Assembly: GCA_963785645.1 (NCBI GenBank)
Contig: CAWAWG010000014.1
Span: forward strand, 186,001 to 250,000
Source of the DNA: Trebonia sp963785645
GTDB lineage: Bacteria; Actinomycetota; Actinomycetes; Streptosporangiales; Streptosporangiaceae
Reading direction: 5' to 3'
DNA length: 64,000 nt
Part shown: piece after piece, positions 1-7,809 of the stretch
How positions within the stretch are numbered: position 1 is the stretch's first letter
How the letters are laid out: every line of letters starts with the position of its first letter
Translations under genes and position numbers: made by a program
The notes under the pieces: model-generated
The model's input: the letters and a program-made list of their open reading frames with translations, nothing else
What the model was told of the DNA's origin: nothing
The model's database searches: none

Positions 1-611
1 CGCGGGGCATTGCGCGTCCGGTCGTGGCCCGCGACGTACCAGCGGCCGCGCCAGTTGACGACGCCCCACGGCTCAAGGGTCCGCCTCGTCACCTCGGAAC
101 GGCCGCTCCCCTGGTGATCGAACGTTACGGGCCGGCGGTCGCGGACCGCCTCCCAGAGGGGGCCGAACGCCGGCTCCTGGGTGGTCAGCCGCAGTTGAAT
201 CCCGGGCGGCGGGCTCGCGGTACCGTCGTCGTCGGTCTCCCTGCTCGCGGCCCGCAGCTTCAGCGCCGCGCCGGTCGCCGCGCCGGCCAGCTCCGCGGAC
301 TGCCAGACCCGCGACGCGATGCCGAGAACGGCTGCCTCGTCGGGCTCCAGGTGGATCTCGGGAAGCTCGTAGTCCTGACGGCTGATCCGGTACCCGAGAT
401 CGTCGTCGAACTGGGAGGAGCGACCAGTTTCCAGCGGGATGCCGAGGTCGCGGAGTTCCTCCTTGTCCCGCTCGAACATGCGCTTGAACGCCTCCTGCTC
501 CTCCGGGTAGCCGCTGACCGCGGCGCGGATCTGCTCCGCGGTCAGGTACCGGTGCGAGGAGAGCAGGAGAACGACGATGGACAGGAGGCGTTCGGTCCGG
601 CGCTTCGACAA
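1..611 (-). CDS. pafB: PafB-type WYL-domain transcriptional regulator (N-terminal part, runs off the window)
   Basis: The reverse strand reads about 203 residues without a stop. They begin with a TTG codon 5 nt after an AGGAGG ribosome site (617-622), and the gene leaves the window at base 1. The N-terminus (SKRRTERLLSIVVLLLSS) and the next ~60 residues resemble the winged-helix part of PafB/PafC. The last visible residues, LEPWGVVNWRGRWYVAGHD, are the characteristic opening of a WYL domain. In actinobacteria PafB with PafC activates the RecA-independent DNA-damage response and lies near pafA, as here. A pafC partner should follow outside the window. The family is clear; calling it PafB rather than another WYL paralogue rests on the pafA/FKBP/DUF3866 neighbours. 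Confidence 0.85.
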   Translation of the reverse strand, partial: MSKRRTERLLSIVVLLLSSHRYLTAEQIRAAVSGYPEEQEAFKRMFERDKEELRDLGIPLETGRSSQFDDDLGYRISRQDYELPEIHLEPDEAAVLGIASRVWQSAELAGAATGAALKLRAASRETDDDGTASPPPGIQLRLTTQEPAFGPLWEAVRDRRPVTFDHQGSGRSEVTRRTLEPWGVVNWRGRWYVAGHDRTRNAP

Positions 612-769
612 CGCGACCTCCTAGTAATCTCCCGGGGGGCGAACCCCCGATGTCCGCCCGGGTCGACGAAGGCTGCGGGTGACCTCATCGCGGCGGGGAG
701 TTGGCTCGGGCGAGCGAGTTTTAGTCTAGTAGCTGCTTTCTGGGCCCCTTCTGCCGCTAATCTGCGATC

Positions 770-1858
770 GTGATCCGATGGCGGAGCGGAACTGTCTCGG
801 CGTTGCGGCGCGAGTGGTCCGGGGCAGCCGAACTCATGGTAACCGTGGACGGGGATTCGATTCGCGCGCTCGCGTACCCGGCGCTAGTCGGATCGCCGCG
901 CGTCGGCGACCGGGTCCTGCTGAACGTCACGGCGCTTGAGGCCGGCCTCGGTACCGGGGGCTACGCCCTCGTCGTGGCGATACCCGATCGCCTGCCCGCC
1001 GACCCCGACATCACCGGGCATATCGTGAAATCTCGGTATACGCCGCTCCAGGTGATGACGGAAAGCGCCGACGAACAGGGCTCTGCCCACCACCAACTGC
1101 TCGAGTCGGCCGACTCGATCGACGGCCTGCCGGTCGTGGTGGCCGACCTGCATTCGGCCGTGCCGGCGATCCTGGCCGGCCTTTACTCGGCGGCTCAACC
1201 GGTCGCCGCTCCCCGCGTCGCCTATGTCATGACGGACGGCGGAGCGCTCCCGGCCTGGTTCTCCCGCACCATCGCGGGCCTGCGCGAGGCCGGCTGGCTG
1301 GCAGCGACCATCACGGCCGGCCAGGCTTTCGGCGGCGACCTGGAAGCGGTCACGGTCCACTCGGGCCTCCTGGTGGCGAAGCATGCCGTCGGCGCCGACG
1401 TGGCGATCGTGGCGCAGGGCCCGGGGAACCTGGGCACCGGCACGAAATGGGGATACTCCGGGGTGGCCGCGGGTGAGGCGGTCAACGCCGCCGCAGCCCT
1501 CGGGGGCCGCCCGGTCGCGTCGCTGCGCATTTCGTTCGCCGACCGGCGCGGCCGCCACCAGGGCATCTCGCACCACAGCCTGACTGCCTACGGCCGGGTG
1601 GCGCTGGCCGCGGCCGATGTGGTGATCCCGGTTCTCCCCGAACCGCAAGCGTCGCGCGTGGCGACCGACGCGGCCCCCCTGGCGGGACGCCACCGCCTCG
1701 TCACCGTTCCCGTCGACGGCCTAGCGGACGCCCTGCGCGCGTGTCCCGTTTCCCTGTCCACAATGGGACGGTCCCTCGATGAGGATCTCGAATACTTCCT
1801 GGCGGCAGCGGCGGCGGGAAGGCACGCCGGGTTTTTGCGGCCGAACTTTCCCCATTAA
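770..1858 (+). CDS. DUF3866 family protein
   Basis: A 362-residue protein starting at GTG, divergent from the pafB-like gene with about 160 bp between them. The sequence has an N-terminal beta-rich part (GDRVLLNVTALEAGLGTGGYALVVA) and a glycine/alanine-rich body with motifs such as VAQGPGNLGTGTKWGYSG and HQGISHHSLTAYGRV. I recognise these as typical of actinobacterial DUF3866 proteins, which often sit beside pafA/pafB. No function is established. Conserved His, Gly and Asp patches suggest a soluble enzyme-like fold, and no signal peptide or membrane helix is visible. Length is normal for the family. Confidence 0.8.
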   Translation: MIRWRSGTVSALRREWSGAAELMVTVDGDSIRALAYPALVGSPRVGDRVLLNVTALEAGLGTGGYALVVAIPDRLPADPDITGHIVKSRYTPLQVMTESADEQGSAHHQLLESADSIDGLPVVVADLHSAVPAILAGLYSAAQPVAAPRVAYVMTDGGALPAWFSRTIAGLREAGWLAATITAGQAFGGDLEAVTVHSGLLVAKHAVGADVAIVAQGPGNLGTGTKWGYSGVAAGEAVNAAAALGGRPVASLRISFADRRGRHQGISHHSLTAYGRVALAAADVVIPVLPEPQASRVATDAAPLAGRHRLVTVPVDGLADALRACPVSLSTMGRSLDEDLEYFLAAAAAGRHAGFLRPNFPH

Positions 1859-1935
1859 TCTGCACCTTAAAGACACTGTAAATACATATTAAATATGCAT
1901 TAAATCTAAAAGATCATCAAATGTGGCGACCATTC

Positions 1936-1965
1936 TTGACAGATCGCATGAAGTAATAATAATAT
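1936..1965 (+). promoter_or_regulatory. Sigma-70-type promoter upstream of the secreted-protein gene
   Basis: TTGACA (1936-1941) and TAATAT (1960-1965) are separated by 18 bp. The match to a housekeeping promoter is unusually good for a GC-rich genome. It lies in an AT-rich stretch and points at the gene starting near 2066, leaving a leader of about 95 nt. Confidence 0.55.
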
Positions 1966-2065
1966 CAATTAATCGGGGTCATCTCTTCATGGATTTAATC
2001 ATGGGCAATACCGTCACGCCTAGTTGCGATGGCCCTTTTGCCAACCCGAGCGGGAAGGAATACCC

Positions 2066-2635
2066 TTGTTGTCGAGTCATGCCTTGCGCCGACGCGTTCT
2101 ACAAATCACAGGAACAATTCTTCTAGCAATCTTTGCCATGGCTGGCGGAACCGTAGCCGCTTCGGCCGCCACTGTAGCGAACAAGACTCTAGACTCACGC
2201 ACGGCCCTCACGTCGTACCTCAATGAAACCAGCATTCAAGCCATCACACCAGACGCCAGCTTCGGGCCATACTCCTTCACCCCGCAGAAAAGTACGTTCT
2301 CGGCCACCGACACAGACGGCACGATCGAAGCTTCATATAACTACAACACATCCCCAGGAACTTTTGCCTGGCGCTACCAGGTAAATCCTGCCCTCTGCGC
2401 TGGCGGCGAGGGGGCCACCGCCACCAGCGACATCTACAATAACGGGGGCCTGGTCCCAAGTACGCACTACTCGAAGGTAGGCGTTACGCCGTGCTACGGC
2501 TTTCACGCCTCGTTCGCGAATAATAAGATAAACACCAAGGGAAACTATCAGCTACGCGGCACCATTAAGTGGACCGACGGCGACGCCACCCTGACACTTA
2601 CCTTCACATTCAGCTTCGTGATTACTGATGTATGA
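2066..2635 (+). CDS. Secreted protein of unknown function
   Basis: The frame is open from 2024, but the better start is TTG at 2066 (or 2069), 5 nt after a GGAAGGAA ribosome site. That gives about 189 residues beginning with a classical signal peptide: basic start, hydrophobic core (ILLAIFAMAGGTVAASA) and an ASA-A cleavage site. The mature part is rich in Thr, Ser, Asn and Tyr with two Cys (ALCAGG and TPCYGF), as expected of an exported beta-sheet protein with one disulphide. I do not recognise the family. Base composition is clearly more AT-rich than neighbouring genes, which suggests later acquisition. Confidence 0.7.
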   Translation: MLSSHALRRRVLQITGTILLAIFAMAGGTVAASAATVANKTLDSRTALTSYLNETSIQAITPDASFGPYSFTPQKSTFSATDTDGTIEASYNYNTSPGTFAWRYQVNPALCAGGEGATATSDIYNNGGLVPSTHYSKVGVTPCYGFHASFANNKINTKGNYQLRGTIKWTDGDATLTLTFTFSFVITDV

Positions 2636-2642
2636 TTAACAC

Positions 2643-2987
2643 ATGAGGATATGCGACGTGGCGGCTGAGGTATGGCAGGAATTCACGCCGCAAGGCGATG
2701 AAGATCTCGTCTGCCATACCGACGGCATTATCGAAGTGACCGTCGCAGGCGCAACTGAAGGATTCAACATCGATCCGGACCAGCCACTCGGCCAGTTGGC
2801 TGCTCACCTTGCCGACCGAATACAAACGATCGTCATGGAGGGTCGTCAGAGGATGGTCCCGGATTGCCCGCTCCATCCCGGCAGGCACCCGTTGCAGAGC
2901 GGCGTGGTTAACGGGGCGGCCGCGTGGGTGTGCCCAAGGAGTAACGACCTCATCCGGTACATGACAGTTAGCCCCGCGGCCTCCTAG
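2643..2987 (+). CDS. Small conserved protein with Cys/His-rich C-terminal half
   Basis: A 114-residue reading frame that starts 8 nt after the secreted-protein stop, so the two are probably cotranscribed. The first ~60 residues look like a compact alpha/beta unit. The second half contains DCPLHPGRHPL followed about 20 residues later by AAWVCP, a Cys/His spacing like that in small actinobacterial proteins with a zinc-ribbon-like tail. No signal peptide. Function unknown. Two possible metal-binding Cys/His clusters and normal codon use in the second half favour a real gene. Confidence 0.6.
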   Translation: MRICDVAAEVWQEFTPQGDEDLVCHTDGIIEVTVAGATEGFNIDPDQPLGQLAAHLADRIQTIVMEGRQRMVPDCPLHPGRHPLQSGVVNGAAAWVCPRSNDLIRYMTVSPAAS

Positions 2988-3007
2988 TCGACGGTATGGA
3001 CGGTATG

Positions 3008-3047
3008 GAGCCTGGGGAGGGTCCAGCACGGAACCTTCCCCAGGCTC
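3008..3047. terminator. Bidirectional terminator hairpin
   Basis: GAGCCTGGGGAGGGT pairs with ACCTTCCCCAGGCTC (one G-U pair) around a 10-nt loop, with TTCCT following on the + strand. It lies between the convergent small gene (ends 2987) and the FKBP gene (ends 3107) and can serve both. Confidence 0.7.
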
Positions 3048-3106
3048 TTCCTAACGACCACGACCCTGCTCCCCCGGCCGGGCCGGAAAGCGGTCGGCCA
3101 GGGAAG

Positions 3107-4090
3107 CTAGTCGGCGGCCAGGATGTCAATCGAGAAGACCAGCGTGTCGGTCCCCTTGATGCCTGCCTGGGACTGGCCGGCGGAGCCGTAGCCGTCAGCC
3201 GGCGGGATGATGAGAAGAACGCGGCTGCCGACGGTCTGGCCGACCAAGCCGGTGTCCCAGCCCTTGATGACCTGGCCCTCCCCAATCACGGTAGGCAACG
3301 GCTGGCCGTCCGTCCAGGAGGAATCGAAAACCTTCCCCGTCCGCCAGTTCACGCCGACGTACTGGACGAAGATCTCCTGGCCGGCCTTTACGACCGCTCC
3401 CTTGCCCTTGATCAGGGTCTTGACCGTCAGGGTCTTCGGCGCAGTGGCGTTGGCGGGGATCTTGATGGTCGGGCCTGCCGTGCCATTCGCCGTCGGCGGG
3501 ATCACCGTGGGCAGAGCACCGCCACCGTTGGTGGTCTGCGTGCCTGGCACGCTTGACGTGCTGAAAGTCGAGAGAATGTCGACGACGAACACCAGCGTGT
3601 CGTTGCTGCCGATGCCCATCGATGGGTCGCCCGACGTGCCGAAACCCTGGGCGGGCGGTATGACCGCGAGCACCCGGGAGCCGACCTTCTGCCCCTGGAG
3701 GGCAGTCGCGACGCCGGGCGGCACCAGTTGCTTCACGAACACCGACGGGGATGACTGGCCGTAGGAGGTGGCAATGACCTTGCTGGTCTTGCCCGACCAG
3801 TCGTACGCGACGTAGTTGCCGATCACTCCCTCGGTGGAGGTCGTCGCCGCGCCCGAGCCCTGGATGAGGGTCTTGGTGAAAAGCGCGCCTGACCCCGTTT
3901 CCTTGGGGATGGTCACCTTCGGCGCCTTGTTGAACGCGCCGCTCACGGCAACCGACGTATACGAGGCCGATGACGCTGACGATGACGATGACGATGACGG
4001 GGTCGGCTTGGATGAGGACGAGGAGCCGCAGCCCGCGACGGCCACGGCGGCAAGCAAGGGAATGAAGGCAAGCGCGGCTGCGCGTCGCAT
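3107..4090 (-). CDS. FKBP-type peptidyl-prolyl isomerase, lipoprotein with two FKBP domains
   Basis: About 327 residues, starting at ATG 4090, which follows a GAGAGG ribosome site. The frame is open further upstream but without a convincing start. A lipoprotein signal (hydrophobic stretch ending AVAGC) is followed by a Ser/Pro linker and two FKBP-like domains. The first is divergent (PPGVATALQGQKVGSRVLAV). The second is typical: FVQYVGVNWRTGKVFDSSW, IKGWDTGLVGQTVGSRVLLI, IPPADGYG. The protein should catalyse proline isomerisation of exported proteins at the outer face of the membrane. Its place beside pafA is usual in actinobacteria, but a hairpin at 4340-4376 suggests it is transcribed separately from pafA. 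Confidence 0.9.
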   Translation of the reverse strand: MRRAAALAFIPLLAAVAVAGCGSSSSSKPTPSSSSSSSASSASYTSVAVSGAFNKAPKVTIPKETGSGALFTKTLIQGSGAATTSTEGVIGNYVAYDWSGKTSKVIATSYGQSSPSVFVKQLVPPGVATALQGQKVGSRVLAVIPPAQGFGTSGDPSMGIGSNDTLVFVVDILSTFSTSSVPGTQTTNGGGALPTVIPPTANGTAGPTIKIPANATAPKTLTVKTLIKGKGAVVKAGQEIFVQYVGVNWRTGKVFDSSWTDGQPLPTVIGEGQVIKGWDTGLVGQTVGSRVLLIIPPADGYGSAGQSQAGIKGTDTLVFSIDILAAD

Positions 4091-4339
4091 GAGAACCTCT
4101 CGGAGTCTGGCTGGGCGCCGGAGGATAGCCCCAGGTCCGACACCGCTTTCTATATCTTTGGTAAAGCCTACCCAGGCTACCGAGGCCAACGGCCTACCCG
4201 GCGGTTTCCCCGGTATCACCAGCAAACGTTCAGCTTCAGTTCCCCGCCAACCCCTGACATATGCCCCATACAGGCGGCTGGATACCTGTCTCGCGGCAGC
4301 TCAGAGGTCATGGGGTGATGGAGATGTCTCACGCGCCTT

Positions 4340-4376
4340 CTGTCCAGCCCAAAGCGTTTTTGTTTGGGCTGGACAG
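4340..4376 (-). terminator. Hairpin downstream of pafA
   Basis: A perfect 14-bp stem (CTGTCCAGCCCAAA with its complement) and a 9-nt loop, 43 bp beyond the pafA stop. No T-run follows on the minus strand, so it may be a GC-type terminator or a processing site. Confidence 0.5.
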
Positions 4377-4418
4377 ACGAGCGCGCGTGGACGTCCCATC
4401 GCCCCGAGACCGGCCCCT

Positions 4419-5777
4419 TTACATACCAGCGATCAACTTCTCTACGCGCTCGTCGACCGAGCGGAACGGGTCCTTGCACAGGACCGTGCGCTGGGCCTGG
4501 TCGTTGAGCTTCAGGTGGACCCAGTCGACGGTGAAGTCGCGGCGCTTCTCCTGCGCCCGCCTGATGAACTCACCGCGGAGCTTGGCCCGGGTGGTCTGCG
4601 GGGGGATGGACTTGGCCTCGAAGATCTTCAGGTCAGTCGTCACCCGGTCCACCGCGCCGTTCTTCTGGAGCAGGTAGTACAGGCCGCGGCCACGATGCAC
4701 GTCATGGTAGGCGAGGTCAAGCTGGGCGACCCGCGGCGCGGAGAGCGGCAGGTCGTGCTTGGCCCGGTACCGCTCGATCAACTGGTACTTGGTCACCCAG
4801 TCGATCTCGCGGGCGATCTTGTCCAGGTTGCCGTCCTCGATCGCGGTGAGCGCACGCTCCCACATCTCAAGGACCCGCAAGGTGATCGGGTCGACCCCGT
4901 TCTTCTCGGTGAAGTCCTTGGCGCGGGACAGGTACTCCCACTGGATCTCCAGGGCGGACATCTCGCGGCCGTTAGCCAGCCTGACCCGGGACCTGCCGGT
5001 CATGTCGTGGCTGACCTCGCGGATCGCCCTGATGGGGTTGTCGAGTGTCATGTCGCGCAGCCCCACGGCCGCCTCCACCATGCGCAGCACCAGGTCGGTG
5101 GAGCCGACCTTGAGGAGCATGGTGGTCTCGGACATGTTGGAGTCGCCGACGATAACATGCAGCCGCCTGAACCGCTCCGCGTCGGCGTGCGGCTCGTCAC
5201 GGGTGTTGATGATCGGGCGGCTCCTGGTGGTCGCGCTCGAGACACCCTCCCAGATGTGCTCCGCGCGCTGGCTCACGCAGTAGACCGCGCCGCGCGGCGT
5301 CTGCAGGACCTTGCCCGCCCCGCAGATGATCTGCCTGGTCACCAGGAACGGGATCAGGATGTCGGCCAGCCGGCCGAACTCCCCGTGCCTGCCGACCAGG
5401 TAATTCTCATGGCATCCGTAGGAGTTGCCGGCCGAGTCGGTGTTGTTCTTGAACAGGTAGATGTCACCCGCGATGCCCTCTTCTCGCAGCCGCCGGTCGG
5501 CGTCTACGAGCAGGCCTTCCAGGATCCGCTCCCCCGCCTTGTCGTGGGCGACCAGATCGACCACGTTGTCGCACTCGGGAGTGGCGTACTCGGGGTGACT
5601 GCCCACGTCCAGGTACAGCCGGGCGCCGTTGCGGAGGAACACGTTGCTGCTCCGACCCCACGACACAACACGGCGGAAGAGGTAGCGGGCCACCTCATCC
5701 GGCGAGAGCCGCCGCTGTCCCCGGAAGGTGCACGTAACGCCGTACTCATTCTCGAGCCCGAATATTCGCCTGTCCAC
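4419..5777 (-). CDS. pafA: Pup-protein ligase PafA
   Basis: 452 residues, the usual length for PafA. The start MDRRIFGLENEYGVTCTF carries the GxENEYG motif of the carboxylate-amine ligase fold. Other family marks are FLRNGARLYLDVGSHPEYATPEC, KNNTDSAGNSYGCHENYLV and the DLAYHDVHRGRGLYYLLQ region. PafA attaches the small modifier Pup to lysines of target proteins, marking them for the bacterial proteasome. The FKBP and PafB-like genes downstream fit the common actinobacterial order. The proteasome genes themselves (prcBA, pup, dop, mpa) would be expected upstream of here but are replaced by sugar-nucleotide genes, so either they lie elsewhere or the cluster is rearranged. Confidence 0.97.
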   Translation of the reverse strand: MDRRIFGLENEYGVTCTFRGQRRLSPDEVARYLFRRVVSWGRSSNVFLRNGARLYLDVGSHPEYATPECDNVVDLVAHDKAGERILEGLLVDADRRLREEGIAGDIYLFKNNTDSAGNSYGCHENYLVGRHGEFGRLADILIPFLVTRQIICGAGKVLQTPRGAVYCVSQRAEHIWEGVSSATTRSRPIINTRDEPHADAERFRRLHVIVGDSNMSETTMLLKVGSTDLVLRMVEAAVGLRDMTLDNPIRAIREVSHDMTGRSRVRLANGREMSALEIQWEYLSRAKDFTEKNGVDPITLRVLEMWERALTAIEDGNLDKIAREIDWVTKYQLIERYRAKHDLPLSAPRVAQLDLAYHDVHRGRGLYYLLQKNGAVDRVTTDLKIFEAKSIPPQTTRAKLRGEFIRRAQEKRRDFTVDWVHLKLNDQAQRTVLCKDPFRSVDERVEKLIAGM

Positions 5778-5973
5778 GCTCCTAGGCTACGTTCACTTGG
5801 TGCCGTTGGTCACTATGCCCCGCCGAACCAGACCACCACAGCCATACCGTCCGGGACGAAATCGGCCCTAGCGGAGGCAGAAAGCCCGCTCGCCGCGCCC
5901 ACGCCAGCACAGCAATGTCCGTCCGGAGAGGCCACAAGCTGTCGTTCTGACTCCGCTGAGGGCTTGCCCGGAC

Positions 5974-6015
5974 ACGCGGGAGCCCCCGGCGACACGTCGC
6001 CGGGGGCTCCCGCGT
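5974..6015. terminator. Strong hairpin between pafA and the sugar operon
   Basis: A perfect 20-bp inverted repeat (arm ACGCGGGAGCCCCCGGCGAC) with a 2-nt centre, 8 bp beyond the stop of the epimerase gene. It is a very stable GC-rich terminator for the minus-strand sugar operon and isolates it from pafA. Confidence 0.8.
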
Positions 6016-6022
6016 TTGGTCT

Positions 6023-7045
6023 TTAGATCGTGCCGTTCTTGATGGCCTGGCCGATCCAGGGGATGACCTCGTCCAGCATCTCGTCGAGCGTCGTCGTCGC
6101 CTCGTAACCGAGCACCCGCTTGGCCTTCTCGGTCGAGGGAACCCGACGCTGCACGTCGTACTCGAACGGGTCGTCAGACACCACGCGCAGCGGCTCGTCT
6201 GGCCCCTTGATCTTGCGCCAGATCGTCTCGGCGAGTTCGAGCACCGTCGTGGACGCCGCGGTGGACAGGTTGAAGTCGTCGTTGAGCGCCGCCGGGTGCT
6301 CCATCGCGGTGACGATGCCGCGGGCCAGGTCGCCGCCGTACGTGTAGTGCCGTACCTGCTCGCCGGTACCCAGGATGTGCAGCGGATCCTGGCCCTTGTA
6401 CACCTTCTGCACCAGGTCCGGTACCACGTGGCTCATCGCGAGCTTCACGTTGCCGGACATGATCTCCTCGTCGCCAAGCGCACGCGACTCGCCGATACCC
6501 ACGCAGTTGAACGGCCTGACGATGGTGTACGGCAACTGGTACTGGTCCCAGGCGGCACGCGCGAAGTACTCCACGGCGAGCTTCTGGAAGCCGTAGGACG
6601 ACAGCGGCGGCGGCACCTCGCGCTCCTGGCCCTCGTAGGACGGCCACTCCGGCGTCGACTCGAAGACCATCGAGGAGGACAGGTACGTGACCTTCTGCAG
6701 CGAGCCTTCCTTATGCGCCTTGATCGCCGCGTCGCACGACGAGGCGATGATCCGCTCGTTGGTGGCGAGCAGGTCGTAGGCGTAGGTGTGGAAGTACGAG
6801 ATTCCACCGATCAGCGCCGCGCCGGCGATGAAGTGATCGCAGTCGGTGAGCAGACCGGTCATCAACTCGGTGTCCCGGCAGTCGCCCTCGACCAGCCGGT
6901 AGTTCGGGTGGCTGTCGTAGGACTTGGCGACCTTCCCGTATTTGGAGAAGTTGTCGACGCCGACGACGGAGTATCCCTTGCCGAGCAGTTCCTCAACGAC
7001 GTAACCGCCGATAAACCCGGCAGATCCGCTGACGAGAACCTTCAT
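6023..7045 (-). CDS. NAD-dependent epimerase/dehydratase (extended SDR)
   Basis: 340 residues. The N-terminus VSGSAGFIGGYVVEELLGKGY is the Rossmann GxxGxxG dinucleotide site. SYGFQK supplies the catalytic Tyr-x-x-x-Lys, with a Ser-rich stretch (YLSSSMVF) before it. The C-terminal half (VRPFNCVGIGES, HILGTGEQVRHYTYGGDLA) is the substrate-binding part of nucleotide-sugar epimerases and dehydratases. Third gene of a tightly overlapping operon: its ATG overlaps the glycosyltransferase stop by 4 nt. It probably epimerises or dehydrates an NDP-sugar; the exact substrate cannot be read from the sequence. Confidence 0.9.
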   Translation of the reverse strand: MKVLVSGSAGFIGGYVVEELLGKGYSVVGVDNFSKYGKVAKSYDSHPNYRLVEGDCRDTELMTGLLTDCDHFIAGAALIGGISYFHTYAYDLLATNERIIASSCDAAIKAHKEGSLQKVTYLSSSMVFESTPEWPSYEGQEREVPPPLSSYGFQKLAVEYFARAAWDQYQLPYTIVRPFNCVGIGESRALGDEEIMSGNVKLAMSHVVPDLVQKVYKGQDPLHILGTGEQVRHYTYGGDLARGIVTAMEHPAALNDDFNLSTAASTTVLELAETIWRKIKGPDEPLRVVSDDPFEYDVQRRVPSTEKAKRVLGYEATTTLDEMLDEVIPWIGQAIKNGTI

Positions 7046-7809
7046 GGAGTGATCTTACCTTTCCTGTTTTGCCGCCCGTAGGCCCTGACCTGCTCGGCTG
7101 TGAGCTTGGCACCGAATGCGAACCGGTACCACCGAAGGTATGCGGGTATCCACTGAGCGACCTTGAAGTTCGACATCCCCGCCTGCCGGTCGAGCCAGAT
7201 CGTGGGGATTTCCGCCACCGGCATGCGCATCCTGCGCGCCTTCGCGGTGAGCTCAATGCCGATTTCGAAGCCGTCCCTTGAGTCGATCCCGACGTTCCGC
7301 ACGAAATCCGTAGCGTACGCCTTGAACGAGTTCGTCGCGTCCCGCGTGCCGATGCGCGCGAGAAGTCCAAGAGACCGGCCGGCCGTCTTCGACATCAGTC
7401 CTTTGAGCAGCGGCCCGCCTACCTGCTGGCCGCCCGGCATGTACCGGGAGGCGGCGGCGACCGCCACGCCCCGGTCCACGAGCCGCGCGAGGTCGTCGAT
7501 CTGCCGGGGATCGTCGCAGCCGTCGGCCATCGTCACGACGGCGACCGGCGCGCTGGCCGCGGCGATGCCGTACCTGATCGCGTTCGCCGGCCCGCGGCCG
7601 TACGTGTTGACGAGACAATGAAGCCGTGGCTCCTTGTCCGCGTACCGGGTCACCACCGGGACGGTGCTGTCGTCCTCGGAGTCGACAACGACAAGTACCT
7701 CGCAGGGAAGCCTGACCGACTCGAAAATCCGGTCAAGGACGGGGGTGATGTGCTCGCCCTCGTTGTAGGCGGGCACGACCACGGAGACCCGCGGCGTCTC
7801 ACCCGTCAT
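7042..7809 (-). CDS. Family 2 glycosyltransferase
   Basis: 255 residues from ATG 7809, which overlaps the stop of the upstream dehydrogenase gene (ATGA). The longer open frame upstream is only the dehydrogenase read in another frame. PRVSVVVPAYNEGEHITPVLD is the GT-A start of GT2 enzymes. VVDSEDDSTVPV and MADGCDDPRQIDDL hold the acidic metal/nucleotide-sugar residues. No multi-helix membrane segment is present, so it resembles dolichol-phosphate-sugar synthase-like cytosolic transferases. Together with the flanking dehydrogenase and epimerase it probably makes or transfers a modified sugar for a surface glycan. Confidence 0.9.
   Translation of the reverse strand: MTGETPRVSVVVPAYNEGEHITPVLDRIFESVRLPCEVLVVVDSEDDSTVPVVTRYADKEPRLHCLVNTYGRGPANAIRYGIAAASAPVAVVTMADGCDDPRQIDDLARLVDRGVAVAAASRYMPGGQQVGGPLLKGLMSKTAGRSLGLLARIGTRDATNSFKAYATDFVRNVGIDSRDGFEIGIELTAKARRMRMPVAEIPTIWLDRQAGMSNFKVAQWIPAYLRWYRFAFGAKLTAEQVRAYGRQNRKGKITP

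Noticed and set aside
3816..6026. A 736-codon open frame on the + strand
   Set aside because: It runs antisense over FKBP and pafA; the amino-acid content is a GC-rich mirror of those genes with no family motif or ribosome site.
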